From NCBI GenBank assembly GCA_014155875.1, contig JACEFZ010018186.1, positions 434,001 through 498,000 of the forward strand: 64,000 nucleotides of DNA. The letters are read 5' to 3'. The notes beneath the pieces were generated by a model. The model worked only from the letters and a program-made list of their open reading frames with translations. It was not told the DNA's origin and ran no database searches. Shown here in pieces: positions 10,701 through 21,244 of this stretch. The translations under genes and the position numbers were made by a program. The stretch comes from Cepaea nemoralis (lineage: Eukaryota > Mollusca > Gastropoda > Stylommatophora > Helicidae). Within the stretch, counting starts at the first letter, position 1. Every line of letters starts with the position of its first letter.

Positions 10701-11065
10701 TAGAAAATATTTCATTTGATAGCAGTCTCCATAAAGAGAGCCTGATTTAATTCAAAGTCGTTCTTTTTTCCCCATGAAGAATGAATCTTTTTTACTGACT
10801 GAATTTAAAAACCTAAGTTTTAGAAATAATAGGCAAAAACAAAACACTGATGAATATATGCAGCAGGAGGAAAACAACTGAGAGTCTGAAACAAAATTAA
10901 TAAAAATAATTTATCCCTTAGCAATTTTCCCGCTATGGGTGTGTGATGTGATCATGAAATCATAATTTATAGGTCTGAGAGCAGGAAGGAATTAGTCCAT
11001 CTTTCCTTCATTTTGATAAATGACTAGCAGGCGTCAAATGCGTCTGACCATGCTCATGACATTAC

Positions 11066-11165
11066 CAGTGCAGTTCACTATCAACTTCGCTAGCGTACAT
11101 GCCGGAGAGTCTGAATGAGACTCAAACTTTTGTCGATCAGAGGGAACTTTCACAATAATTATATT
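11066..11165 (-). CDS. Probable dynein exon: C-terminal domain start
   Basis: Starts in phase 0 after AGCTAGACAG and reads NIIIVKVPSDRQKFESHS, which sits where dyneins have N..KVT.EPP. The proposed donor GTAATG at 11065 is the best in the open frame but is not confirmed by a phase match with the next exon. Without that donor the frame runs to a TGA near 11032. The exon start is better supported than its end. Confidence 0.45.
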
Positions 11166-11469
11166 CTGTCTAGCTATTATGTTCTCAATAGTTTTATACA
11201 CCAAATGGAGATGAGAAGAGATAGCAAAGCCCAGGAACAAGCAGAGCAGCTTATAAAGTGGAAAGACCACACTATGTATCAGAGGTTTAATAGTCTTGGG
11301 AGAGGAAGACTAAAGTGAAACAGCTTTTGGATCATCTTAATGAGGCAGGTTCTTTGTAGAAGTTCGCTCACATCATGAAAAACCTCTTGATCTCTTGCTA
11401 TTTCTCCTGCCTCATGATAAAGGTGGTGCTATGTCCTGTGTCCATAGGAGATAAACAGAAATCACCGGC

Positions 11470-11700
11470 TGAACTGATTTATTGACAAACAAAAAGTAGG
11501 TTTTGGACCAAATATAGCACACAATCAAATGAACAAATATTATAATGTAAATTTACATTCACTGAGCATTGAAATTGCTGAAGATACCACAAAATAAAAC
11601 AAATAACACAATAAACCTAGTACGGCGATATATCGCCAATCTGACCAAATAGGAGGTCACATTTGGCGATATATTATCCTTTGGCACTGAATCAGTCAAC
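11470..11700 (+). mobile_element. TTAA-type MITE (M1), copy 1
   Basis: About 230 bp. Ends are GAACTGATTTATTGACAAAC and TTGGCACTGAATCAGTCAA, inverted relatives of each other. The interior shares TTCACTGAGCATTGAAATTG and GGCGATATATTATCC with 14690-14907 and 55611-55816. Confidence 0.75.
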
Positions 11701-11844
11701 AATCAAAGAACAGGAGCTACTGAAGAATGCATCTGTAGAACTGGTAAAATTACAGCTAAACAGTTGCTTCAAAAGTATACTAGAAGAACAAGAGTTTTTG
11801 ATAGAGTACCATATATAATATCACTTCATCCATCCATATGTGCT

Positions 11845-11990
11845 TTGTCGATAAGCGTGCTTTGCCGATAAGCGTGGGTGGTCATGATTCACCATTTCAC
11901 TCTATCACCAGAGTCGTGGATCAGCTCAGTGTTCTTGTCTTGACCAAGCCATGTGGTCAAGCCATCCAGGTATTAACTTCTCTGAACTTC
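11845..11990 (-). pseudogene. LINE-A 3' end fragment
   Basis: Antisense copy of the last 140 bases of LINE-A, containing TCACCAGAGTCGTGGATCAG. A short tandem duplication of GCCGATAAGCGT lies at its outer end. Confidence 0.8.
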
Positions 11991-12240
11991 ATTAATAATT
12001 TTCTGGAAACCCTGTTGACCTATATATGACCTTTCCCTCAATTTTTCTGCTATACTCATGCATAATTACATTGAAAATTAACATAATCAAATGATACCAT
12101 TCATCAAACCTTCAATAGTATATTTTCATATATGAATTTCAGTCATTTGTTGTTAGTTATGCATGATAAATCAAGCAAAGTAAAATGTAGACAGATTATG
12201 GTAGTTCAGAGCAGTGTAAAAGTGCAATGAAACAGGCTAA
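11991..12240. other. AT-rich intron sequence, nothing recognised
   Basis: No coding or repeat signature seen. Confidence 0.4.
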
Positions 12241-12245
12241 CCGCA

Positions 12246-12289
12246 TGAATGACAGACAGAGAGAGAGAGAGAAAGACAGACAGACAGAC

Positions 12290-12361
<72 letters not shown>

Positions 12362-12368
12362 GCCAGAC

Positions 12369-12429
<61 letters not shown>

Positions 12430-12437
12430 GACAGACA
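12246..12437. repeat. (GACA)n microsatellite
   Basis: About 190 bases of GACA repeats, starting with a short GA tract. The frames with Asp-Arg-Gln-Thr repeats or Cys-Leu-Ser-Val repeats are not genes. Confidence 0.97.
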
Positions 12438-12542
12438 AAGTTTGAATTGCACACACCAGACATGCATTCATGCACACACACATTGAAAAATTAATTGTAT
12501 AAATATGAGAAACATTCAACAAGTTAGGATTTAACCATATAC

Positions 12543-12637
12543 CTGAATCAACAATGGTGGAAGTGTCATGTACTTCTCAGCTGTCAGCCAAATACAGAAC
12601 TTGCTTGTTTTCCGTCCACTATTTGTCTTGAAGTTCA
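12543..12637 (-). CDS. Dynein exon: FRLWLT-type segment
   Basis: Two bases and 31 codons, phase 0 out; acceptor TTTTGTACCTAG, donor GTATATGG. It has TSKFCIWLTAEKYMTLPPLL, matching the family's FRLWLTS.P...FP...LQ just after D6. It is the last exon whose phase is certain. Confidence 0.9.
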
Positions 12638-12649
12638 CTAGGTACAAAA

Positions 12650-13300
12650 CAAACTTGATTTATTCAACGACATAAGGAACAGCTAAAGAAAGCAAGAAAC
12701 AAAACAGAAATAAATACATTTTTTTTGCTTCATTAGTCTTTAATAAAACACCAATTACACAAATTACATTTCCAATATAACATGGTAAATTGTTGTCTCT
12801 AACTTTTATTTTATAAATTTATTCATATTTCATTACACACATTAAATTATTTAAATTTGCCATCATAACAATTAAAGCTGGACTGACTATATTATGTTGG
12901 AGGAAATTGAGGCATTGAGAGATTTTGGAACTGAAACAGAAAACAATTGTCTAAATGACATTGATAAAAATGGACATATGTGCACTGTCTCCTTTAGAAG
13001 ATGTAGAAGATGTTTATAGTTCCAGTGGCCAGTTGGTTATGCACAAATCAGCTCTGTCTTATACCATGATCCATCCAACTAATGTCAAATTGGATCTCTA
13101 ATTTCATCAGTCATAGCCGCACGTGGTCATTGGTTTGTGTTTCCTTGTGCAACAGCCAATTATTTATATATGTTTAGATAAATTATAGTATTATGTCACC
13201 GTGGTTTATATTTAAGTTATCAGAGAGTGATTGTTATTTTAGCTTTTGCTATTAAAAAACATAGAAAAAAAAGATACAGAATACAAAAATGCGCACAATA
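12650..13300. other. Intron between the two D6 exons
   Basis: AT-rich; no shared repeat or open segment recognised. Confidence 0.4.
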
Positions 13301-13311
13301 TTTTTGTTTAC

Positions 13312-13492
13312 CTTGACTCTTATGAATCTTCTGTATTTGTTCGGTTAGTTTAGTCATGATGGTGGATGTAGCTAGATGGATTGATTCTATAATTGCCCAT
13401 CCTTCATTTCTGACAGCTGTATCTATGGCATCTGCTATAGTTATAACTGCTCCATCACCAACAATAGCTCTTGTAATAGGGATCTTCCTAGC
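13312..13492 (-). CDS. Dynein exon: degenerate D6 P-loop-like region
   Basis: Sixty codons plus one base; acceptor TTTATGTTTCAG, donor GTAAACAAAA. It reads ARKIPITRAIVGDGAVITIA then EGWAIIESIHLATSTIMTK. Canonical dyneins have SLGQGQGP.A followed by G.WV.LQNCHL; here TRAIVGDGAVI and GWAIIESIHLA take their place, so glutamines and asparagine are lost but spacing and the HLA are kept. Confidence 0.92.
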
Positions 13493-13604
13493 CTGAAACA
13501 TAAAATGTGAGAAAGTAGTACTGTAATAGCGTCATTAGTGAATTATTATAAGGTAATGTGGGGATCGAGGTGGGTTGGAGATTACAGTTTATGCCTCGGA
13601 TTAA

Positions 13605-13890
13605 AAAGATGGAGGTCAGTGTGGTCGAATGGATAAGACAGCTTGTTCTTAAACATCTGGTGTGGTGATGCTGAGGTAACAGGTTTAACCCCTACACCGG
13701 TCAGTTGGACTAAAATGTTGACTTCTCGCCCTTGATTTGGGGACATAAATGACAAGTACCTCTGAAGTTGGAACGGATTCGTCTGATGGCGAGAGACACT
13801 AGATATAGGGAAAGCTAATCCACACGTAAAAATCAGTCCAGTGCACTGGAAATAGTGGCATGTGTATAGACTATGCTTGAGCTCAAAGTA
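13605..13890 (+). mobile_element. SINE S5, second copy
   Basis: Same layout as 7348-7620: GGTCGAATGGATAAGACAGC head, CTACACCGGTCAGTTGGACT, and GGGAAAGCTAATCCACACG near the end. Confidence 0.8.
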
Positions 13891-13909
13891 AGTTAATATT
13901 TAAAAAAAT

Positions 13910-14284
13910 ACTCAGTAGACATCAGGTTCAAGGTCAGCATAGGCTGGGAACTTTTCCGAGAACCACTGGTATCTAATGATATCACATATGCCCCCTTGAT
14001 CTTGGGGATAGTGAGAGTGGATACCTAACATAAGGGCAAGAAAAGGAGATCCTGTGAACAGATTTTGCACGCTAAGGTGTCATGGCAGTTGGAAAATCAC
14101 AAAGAGTAAGCCATATGGCTGCAGCCCTGGTAAAATTGTCAGGAAAAGAAACCTACCCACAGGAAGATAGAATCTGTTACTGTGGATGGGGTCTATTTTG
14201 AGGATCAAGCCTTACAGAAATGCATGCCGAAGTAAGACACCCTTGACCTTTGAGGTGTCTAACTAGGTGTAATGCACTTTCTTT
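13910..14284. repeat. Probable repeat, unassigned
   Basis: A moderately GC-rich block (GGTTCAAGGTCAGCATAGGC) that looks like the 3' non-coding part of a retroelement but has no second copy in this window. Confidence 0.3.
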
Positions 14285-14420
14285 AAAAGCGGAATGGAGA
14301 AAAATAAGGTAATGTGTCAGACCATCACCCCTCAACTGCCAATTGGTCTATAAAATATGGAGGCTAGTACCCTATATCCAATAAGCCTCAAGGCATGCAA
14401 AAAGGTCCCTTGTTTGTTGT
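14285..14420 (+). mobile_element. SINE S2, 3' part
   Basis: Shares the arrangement (C)CAATTGGTCTATAAAATATG, then TACCCTATATCCAATAAG..TCAAGG, with the S2 copies at 37.2 and 38.8 kb. Confidence 0.65.
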
Positions 14421-14689
14421 TATTGTGTCAGACTGTCGTGGAGCTGGAATAATAAGTAAATATGTTTTCACAAGTTCACAAGCATTAAAACATGTAAAAT
14501 TTCATTTTGAAGCCATGTAAACCATCACTGATTTCTGTATCTACTGAAAAACTCACTAAACCTAAGTCACCTTCTCCTGTAAGAAAAATGCAAAAGGTTT
14601 CAAGCAGTTAAAAAATAGATAACTACAACATTTAATTACCAATGCCAGTGCTTATCAAAGAGAGAGTTTCAGCAAATATACATATATAA

Positions 14690-14907
14690 TTAACTCATTC
14701 AGTGCCAATCAAAAAGTAGGTTTAAACCAAACATGGTACACAATCAAATGAACACATATTATACTGCAAATTTCTGTTCACTGAGCATTGAAATTGCGGA
14801 AGATACCACGAAACAAAACAAATAACATGATGCCCTATATGGTGATATATTGTCCTTCTGTCCAAATGGGAGGTCACATTTGGCGATATAGGCGCTGGAT
14901 AAGTAAT
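14690..14907 (+). mobile_element. TTAA-type MITE (M1), copy 2
   Basis: Starts TTAACTCATTCAGTGCCAAT and shares CACTGAGCATTGAAATTGCG and GGAGGTCACATTTGGCGATA with copy 1. The right end is decayed. Confidence 0.75.
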
Positions 14908-14984
14908 AACAAAACACATAGTTAGCTCTTTATATAGAAGTAATTACAATTATATAGCATATTAAAATGATATGAAAAACATAC

Positions 14985-15295
14985 CTCAGCCAAATCCACA
15001 AGCTCTTCAACTGGGGATCTGATTAATTTGATTCTTGATGCAAGATGGCCATTAGGATTATTCAGAGGTGGAGGAAGCAAGACCAGAACACCCCAGTGTT
15101 TTCTGGCATCAGCTAAAACTTCACGAAGATTGAAACTTCTTCTTTTTCAGCAACATGCACATTCAGATGGTTGTGGTATAACTCAGAAGTGCTGATGGCA
15201 GACGATCAGGTCTCAGAATGCGAAGAATCAGAAGTTTATGAAATCATTCAGGCTTCCCAGTTCAGGTGTTCTCAGGTCATTGTTGTCGGCATCAG
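14985..15295 (-). CDS. Dynein exon: D6 region, with three internal frame changes
   Basis: Acceptor TTTTTAATTGTAG at its start and donor GTATGTTTTTC at its end; 311 nt, which fits both neighbours only if the whole exon is read. It opens ADADNNDLRTPELGSLNDFI. The hallmark LLILRILRPDRLP lies one frame over, NVHVAEKEEVS in the third frame, and LREVLADARKHWGVLVLLPP back in the first. Stops (TGA, TGA, TAG) interrupt any single frame. Each step is equivalent to one missing base, at about 15236 (run of A), 15165-15178 (run of C) and 15122-15137 (run of A). Either the allele is damaged or the assembled sequence has homopolymer errors; the conserved splice sites favour errors. Confidence 0.85.
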
Positions 15296-15307
15296 CTACA
15301 ATTAAAA

Positions 15308-15540
15308 AAAAATAGTTGCATATCATTTACAGGATGTAGCAGTCAACCTCAGCCTTTTTGGCTGTTTGTGATTTCTTGGCAAATTTATGTTCAGTAGTTT
15401 GCCATTGCTTTCTGAACGATCAGCTCTCGTACAACTGTATGAAAATCAGTGCAAGGTGGTCTATTGCCAAACATTGTATGAGGGATTACGAAATGTGTTC
15501 GTAACTCTTTTGTTACAACAACCACTTTATATAGAGGTAA
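15308..15540 (-). mobile_element. SINE S1 copy
   Basis: Minus strand carries the S1 core CAGAAAGCAATGGCAAACTA and the 3' end GATATGCAACTA. It ends 12 bases outside the acceptor of exon 14985-15295. Confidence 0.8.
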
Positions 15541-15769
15541 CAATTTAAACAGAATTGAATAAAATGTTTGCTGACAAGCTGTATCTACTGCAGAGTTTCA
15601 CAATCTGCTCAGATGAACACATAAATGATTAATGGATAAAATAACAGGAAAACATACAGCCAGGCTATTTAAGATTTGGAGGGCAGGATGGGTTAGAGTT
15701 ATGGTGTCAACCTCACATTGGAAAAATACTGGGTCTTAATCCTGTTATGGATACCTTTTACTAAACATA

Positions 15770-15872
15770 ACAAATAACTAATATAAACTTACCTAGTAAT
15801 CACAAACAGAAACAATGCTGGGGTTGACTGGAACATCCTATAAAGGATATGCAACTAACTCACCAAATAAGA
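15770..15872 (+). mobile_element. SINE S1, 3' fragment
   Basis: Only the 3' part: ATGCTGGGGTTGACTGGAAC, then AAAGGATATGCAACTAACTC. Confidence 0.7.
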
Positions 15873-16039
15873 AATCAAAGGTAGTTATACTGCCCCTCAC
15901 CCTAGACAGTGGATGCCACACCTAGCGATTTCTGATCTGAGTTTAAAAAAACAGTTCCATACTACATTCTGTGTTGTATAAAATCCCCCCGCCAGTTTGA
16001 AATTGTGACGAGAAGAACATATCTGGCCATTCCCCTCCA

Positions 16040-16545
16040 AAATTTAAAAAATTTAAAGCTGTCTAAAATTATCTTTCATGAACAGTATCTTATGTAATAA
16101 ATCACTTTCACTGAATGTCAGAAAAAGAGTACTGAACTGTTATACTGAATCTGTCCCACAGTCAATCTTGGAATGTGAATGAACAAATTAGAAAGAGCTT
16201 GGCAGGAGCAGAGATATGATTTGTGAGACAATTGTTGCAAATACCTTGGACAGCCATTGCAACTAACAACAATTGCCTAGAAGAGGCTAATGAAAATAGA
16301 ACATTCTACAAGACTATAAGAAGATACGGATAGACTGTTCTTTGGTCATATAATGAGAAGAGGAACATTAGAGAAGATTTTGATGATTGGAAAGATCAAT
16401 GTTTGAGACAAACAGAGAAATTATAATGGCCTAAGATGATGGCATGGAGAATTATCAGTAGAAGTGATCCAGAACATTAAGGACCAACATCTGTGGTGAG
16501 ACATGAAAGCTTGTGTTGCTGTGCAGGGCACGTGGCGATGATCCA
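16040..16545 (+). pseudogene. LINE-A2 fragment
   Basis: Aligns by eye with the 8580-10515 element: AGTATCTTATGTAATAAATC, GTCAGAAAAAGAGTACTGAA, CCTTGGACAGCCATTGCAAC and a 3' part with GGCCTAAGATGATGGCATGG. No tandem array here, one unit only. Confidence 0.8.
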
Positions 16546-16739
16546 TAATAACATTTTTACAACACATACATCTTTTATATCTGTAAAATGAAAATGTTGG
16601 CTTATTCAATCACATTCATTCATTGGCACCTTTCCGTCTTGACAGACAACAGTTTGGTACATTGTGCTTCAAAAAGGCTTAATAACTACGATCCATGGCG
16701 GTGGCTGATAAGGCCAATTCGTGCTGTAAATGTTTGTCT

Positions 16740-17860
16740 ACAGTGGATGCATGTGAAAACATGGTCATTTCCACCATCATGCACCATCTTATGTCTCTCA
16801 CGCTCTGTGTCTGCTTTATCTGCAATCATTTTCTCCTTTGTCGTTATTCCATTTCTGATAGTTGCCCTCCATGCAACACGTTCAGCGGCGACTTGCTCCA
16901 GTGTGCATTATCAATGCCTGTATCAATCTTGTCCCGCTTACACACAGCTTTGTATCGTAGTAGAGGCTGACCCTGAGATCTCCTACCCATCTGTAATTCA
17001 CCAAAAAAGATGTCCTTTGGTATTCTACTATCATCCATCCTCCTAACGTGTCCTATCCATCTAAGTCTACGAAGACTGAGCATGGAACACACCGTCACAC
17101 AACCTGATCTTTCCAATACTTCAGTATTTGTGATTTTGTCTTGCCACTTAATACCAAGTATTCTTCAGCAGACACCGCATATTGAAAGCTGTTTAAACGT
17201 TTCTCTTGGTGTGAGTAAGTTGTCCAGGTTTCACTGCCATAAAGAAGAGTACTAAGGACACAGGCTTGGTAGGCAAGGACTTGTTTTGGCAGTAAGCTTC
17301 CTGTTCTCCCAGACTCTTTTTGCTAACATGTTCATTGTTGTTGCTGCCTTGCCAATCCTGATGTTGATTTTATTCAGTCACAATGTAACAAACAAAACCT
17401 TGGTGATGAGTTCATATTTTCTTCAACAGGCTCTCATTCAATAAGAACTGTCCAGAAATGTCACTAGGAATTGGTTTGTTTATTTGGTAATTATTTTATA
17501 CATATATACACACACTGAGCTTTTAAAACCGAGAATATAAATCTCTTCTATAGAAATGGAATGCTGGTGCTGTGAACATGTTTCATTACTTCATATCTTA
17601 CAGAGTCAAGGGATTTGGTAGCAGGTCGCTTTTAGTAAATATCAATGGTTTGAGGTGACAGTCTCTATGTCCTCACCTTATTATCCATCTCTACCACCTG
17701 AGCTGTCTTTCCCAGATCATACATAGTTCTAACATTCCAGGTGCCAATTCTGTAGATTTTCCTGGGTAAAAGGAAACACGTTGCTAATCTAGACTCCTTG
17801 TAGCTTTCTCCACATCATGTCATACCTCGTAGGAGAGCCTCCTTTCATCTTTGTTGGCTG
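16740..17860 (-). pseudogene. LINE-F with endonuclease start and C-terminal part, internally deleted
   Basis: At 17650-17770 the minus strand reads YRIGTWNVRTMYDLGKTAQV, the opening of the APE-type endonuclease of many LINEs. From 17450 to 16800 it reads INIRIGKAATTMNMLAKRVW, STLLYGSETWTTYSHQEKRL, then RCLLKNT..-type sequence, LRRLRWIGHVRRMDDSRIPK and DIFFGELQMGRRSQGQPL. So the 5' end and the 3' end of one family are present while the RT core between them is missing. Frames change several times. Confidence 0.85.
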
Positions 17861-18267
17861 AGTTTTCTTTTCCTTCCTTATCTTTAGACTTATTCATGGT
17901 TAGTTTAATTTGCAGTTACAGTTTTCTATGGGATGAAGTACCAGGTCCCTTACCAGCCCTCTTTAGTCACCATTGCTCATACACAGTTATGGTCAGGAAT
18001 AACAATACCTGGTCTATATGAGAGGCTGCCATATTTCTCAGTGCTGCCAATCTGTTTTCCTCACTGTTTAGTATGTCAATGTGATATTTTATAACCCGCT
18101 TTGATTAAAGGTTATTACTAGATATTCCCAGGTGGTCATGCCTGTCAATAGTTTTCACATTAAAGTACACACCAGGGAGGTTGGCTTTTCCTATGACACT
18201 GTTCAAGAAGCAGCACATCACACATACCTCATCAGGATTCTCCTTTCAGCTTTTCTCACTGCACAAT

Positions 18268-18517
18268 TGACAGATTTCATTTAGTTATCAATATATATTC
18301 TATGATCATTTCTTGTCTGTCTGCTCCAGTCCTATAAATGCACCATTGATAGATTTCATTTAGCTTTCTGTATATATTCTCTGATCATTTGTCTGTCTGT
18401 GCCATTTCTATAAATGTACCATTGACAGATTCTGTTTAGTTTTCTATATATATATTCTCTGATCATTTATTCTCTGCCTGTGCCATTTCTATAAATGCAC
18501 CATTGACAGATTTCATT

Positions 18518-18520
<3 letters not shown>
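18268..18520 (-). repeat. 79-bp minisatellite derived from LINE-E RT sequence
   Basis: Four units (starts near 18271, 18349, 18426, 18507) share CAGATTTCATTTAG, TCTCTGATCATTT, GTCTGTCTGTGCCA and CTATAAATGCACCATTGA. Minus-strand units encode RKLNEI and QWC..YR.GTDRQ, the part of LINE-E just after the VYDD box. The fourth unit is cut by the (TA)n and composite insert and resumes at about 20410-20460. Confidence 0.8.

Positions 18521-18521
<1 letters not shown>

Positions 18522-18603
<82 letters not shown>
18522..18603. repeat. (TA)n, left flank of the composite insert
   Basis: Eighty or so bases of TA in the TA-rich part of the minisatellite unit. The insert begins immediately after it. Confidence 0.9.
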
Positions 18604-18605
<2 letters not shown>

Positions 18606-18700
18606 TAGCTGACCCGGCCCGGCTTCGCCCAGTCCCTGGTGGGGAGCATCTCATTTAATTCATATAAGTAGTCATATAAGTTCTCGTTCCCGTTACCGAC

Positions 18701-18733
<33 letters not shown>

Positions 18734-19095
18734 TTCTGTCTGTCTGTCTGTCTGACCCGGCCCGGCATCGCCCAACTCCTGGTGTGGAGCATCTCATTTA
18801 ATTCATATAAGTAGTCATATAAGCTCCCGTTCCCGTTCCCGACTATCTATCTGTCTGTCTGTCTGTCTATATGTCTGTCTGTCTGTCTGATCCGGCCCGG
18901 CATCGCCCAGTCCCTGGTGGGGAGCATCTCATTTAATTCATATAAGTAGTCATATAAGTTCTCATTCCCGTTACCGACTGTCTGTCTGTCTGTCTATCTG
19001 TCTGTCTGTCTGATCCGGCACGGCTTCGCCCAGCCCCTGATGGGGAGTATCTCATTTAATTCATATAAGTAGTCATATAAGTTCCCGTTCCCGAC

Positions 19096-19144
<49 letters not shown>

Positions 19145-19642
19145 GACCCGGCCCGGCATCGCCCAGCTCCTCCCTCCTCCTAATCACTCCTCTTCCTTCC
19201 TCCTCCCTTCTCCTCCTCTCTCCTCCTACTCCCTCCTCCTCCCTCCTCCTCCTCCTACATCCTCCCCCTCATCCCTCCTCCTCCCCCTCCTCCTCTCTCC
19301 ACCTCCCTCCTCCTCCCTACTCCTCCTCCTCCTTCCTCCTCCCTCCTCTTCCCTCCTCCTCCTCTCTCCGCCTATCTCTTCCTCCCTCCTACTCCTCCCT
19401 CCTCCACCTCCCTCTTCCTCCTCCCAGCTCCTACTCCTCCTTTTCCTTCTTCTGCTGATGCTGCTGCCGCCGCTCCATTTACCCAAGTTAATTGTTGGGG
19501 AAGATGTAAAGATCTTTCAAGTGCTCTTTCTAATGCTTTTTGTAAGTTGGTCTTCGTTTATCTAAGGTTGTTCTAACTGCAACCAATAAATGATTAGACA
19601 GACAGGCAGACAGACAGACAGACAGACAGAGAGGGAGGGATG

Positions 19643-19717
<75 letters not shown>

Positions 19718-19798
19718 GGGAACGGGAACTTATATGAATACTTATATGAATTAAATGAGATGCTCGCCATCAGGGGCTGGGCGAAGCTGGGCCGGATC

Positions 19799-19841
<43 letters not shown>

Positions 19842-20395
19842 TAGATAGTCGGGAACGGGAACGGGAGCTTATATGACTACTTATATGAATTAAATGAGAT
19901 GCTCCACACCAGGAGTTGGGCGATGCCGGGCCGGGTCAGACAGACAGACAGACAGAAAGACAGACAGACAGACAGACAGACATATAGACAGACAGACAGA
20001 CATACAGACAGTCGGTAACGGGAACGAGAACTTATATGACTACTTATATTTATTATAACTCATATGCCGGTACATAACTATAGACACAGAGTTTATAAAT
20101 CTTTGAAAACGATGCAACAATATGACTATAAGTTATACAGAAAAGTTATTAAAAGTTATGCCCCTTGAAATAACTTTTACAGAGTTAAGTCCCCTTGCTG
20201 TATAGAAATTATAATGAAAAATGGAAAATTAAATAATATTCAGTAAGCAGCCGATTTCACACTAAAAAAATATCACAGTTGGCTGCGCTGGAATGAAAGG
20301 AAGACGTGTAGAAAATTTCATCTCAATCGGATGGGCCGTTCGCGAACGCATAAAGGACATACGGACATACAGACGGAGATTGCCTTTTATATATA
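18604..20395. mobile_element. Composite inverted-repeat element with (TGTC)n/(GACA)n arms
   Basis: The left arm (18604-19165) has four and a part tandem units of 120-150 bases: CCGGCCCGGCTTCGCCCAG, AGCATCTCATTTAATTCATA, TAAGTAGTCATATAAG, CGTTCCCG, then (TGTC)n. The right arm (19600-20045) holds the same units inverted: CGGGAACGGGAACTTATATG, ATTAAATGAGATGCTC, GGCCGGGTCAGACAGAC. Between them is a CTC-rich tract. A single-copy end follows (20045-20395): TCATCTCAATCGGATGGGCC, AACGCATAAAGGACATACGG, CTTTTATATATAAG. Such GC-rich CTAGCTGACCCGGC starts and TTTTATATATAAG ends are common in invertebrate repeats; I cannot name the family. No ORF of note. Confidence 0.75.
19170..19470. repeat. (CTC)n-rich polypyrimidine tract
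   Basis: About 300 bases almost purely C and T on the plus strand, at the centre of the palindromic composite. The long Arg/Glu/Gly-rich minus frame is an artefact. Confidence 0.9.
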
Positions 20396-20418
20396 AGATA
20401 TATATATATATATATATG
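20396..20418. repeat. (TA)n, right flank of the composite insert
   Basis: Short TA tract, the right-hand remainder of the target of the insert. Confidence 0.8.
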
Positions 20419-20734
20419 TTCTGATCATTTCTTGTCTGTCCGTGCCAGTCCTATAAATGAGGACATCATCATACACTAGAATGAGTCGTTCTGTGAACTA
20501 AATTTGGGCGAATTGCATTGTGAATATACTGAATAGCACTGGGAACAATGGGGAGCCCTGTGACAGTTCTGGGTATGTATGCATGAGTTCAGATGTTCAT
20601 GTTCCCAGATGAAAAGCAATTATCCCTTTAACAAGACAACTGCTACACAGTTCACCAGTCAAGGGATGATTCCTGTCCTTTATACTCCTAATTAACATCG
20701 TGTAGTTTACACTGAGCTGGCTCTGTGGTGTAGG

Positions 20735-20975
20735 AGTTATGAACACAATCTGTAATCCTGCATATCACGTTCAAAACACAGCTGCAGCAGATTTGGCAGC
20801 ATTGGTATTTATAAATTGATATGAGTGCCAGTTGTTCAGAAAGCAATGGCAAACTACTGAACATAAACCTGTCAAGAAATCAAATTTTTTTTTTTTTTGG
20901 GTGGGGTAAAATAAATAGCCAAAAAAATGCTGGGGTTAAATGCGACATCCTATTAAGGATATATAACTAACTTTA
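20735..20975 (+). mobile_element. SINE S1 copy inside LINE-E
   Basis: Head TGGCTCTGTGGTGTAGGAGT, core CAGAAAGCAATGGCAAACTA, long T run, and the end GGATATATAACTAAC. It interrupts the RT domain of the LINE-E pseudogene. Confidence 0.85.
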
Positions 20976-21244
20976 CACTGTTATAAGCACCCTATAGGTC
21001 GAATGCCATAGCAGCTGTCTCAAGCTTACATTGGAACCCTTCATACACATCATAAGCAGAAGTTCCTGCATTTCCCAATGTCTCCCTGACTGGTCTGTAA
21101 CTAGCAAGGGTGTCCTGTAGGATGTGCACATGTTCTAAATGTGACATCAACTGTTTTGCTACTATCTTCTCAAGTAGCTTTCTATACACATTTTATAGAG
21201 TAATGATATGATATCGGCTGAGCTGGGCAGCATCATTTCTTGGT

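Noticed and set aside
12196..12522. Open frames of 72-108 codons over the GACA repeats
   Set aside because: The period-4 repeat has no stops in any frame; no start context, splice sites or non-repeat domain.
19226..19486. Arg/Glu/Gly-rich minus frame
   Set aside because: Antisense of a (CTC)n polypyrimidine tract.
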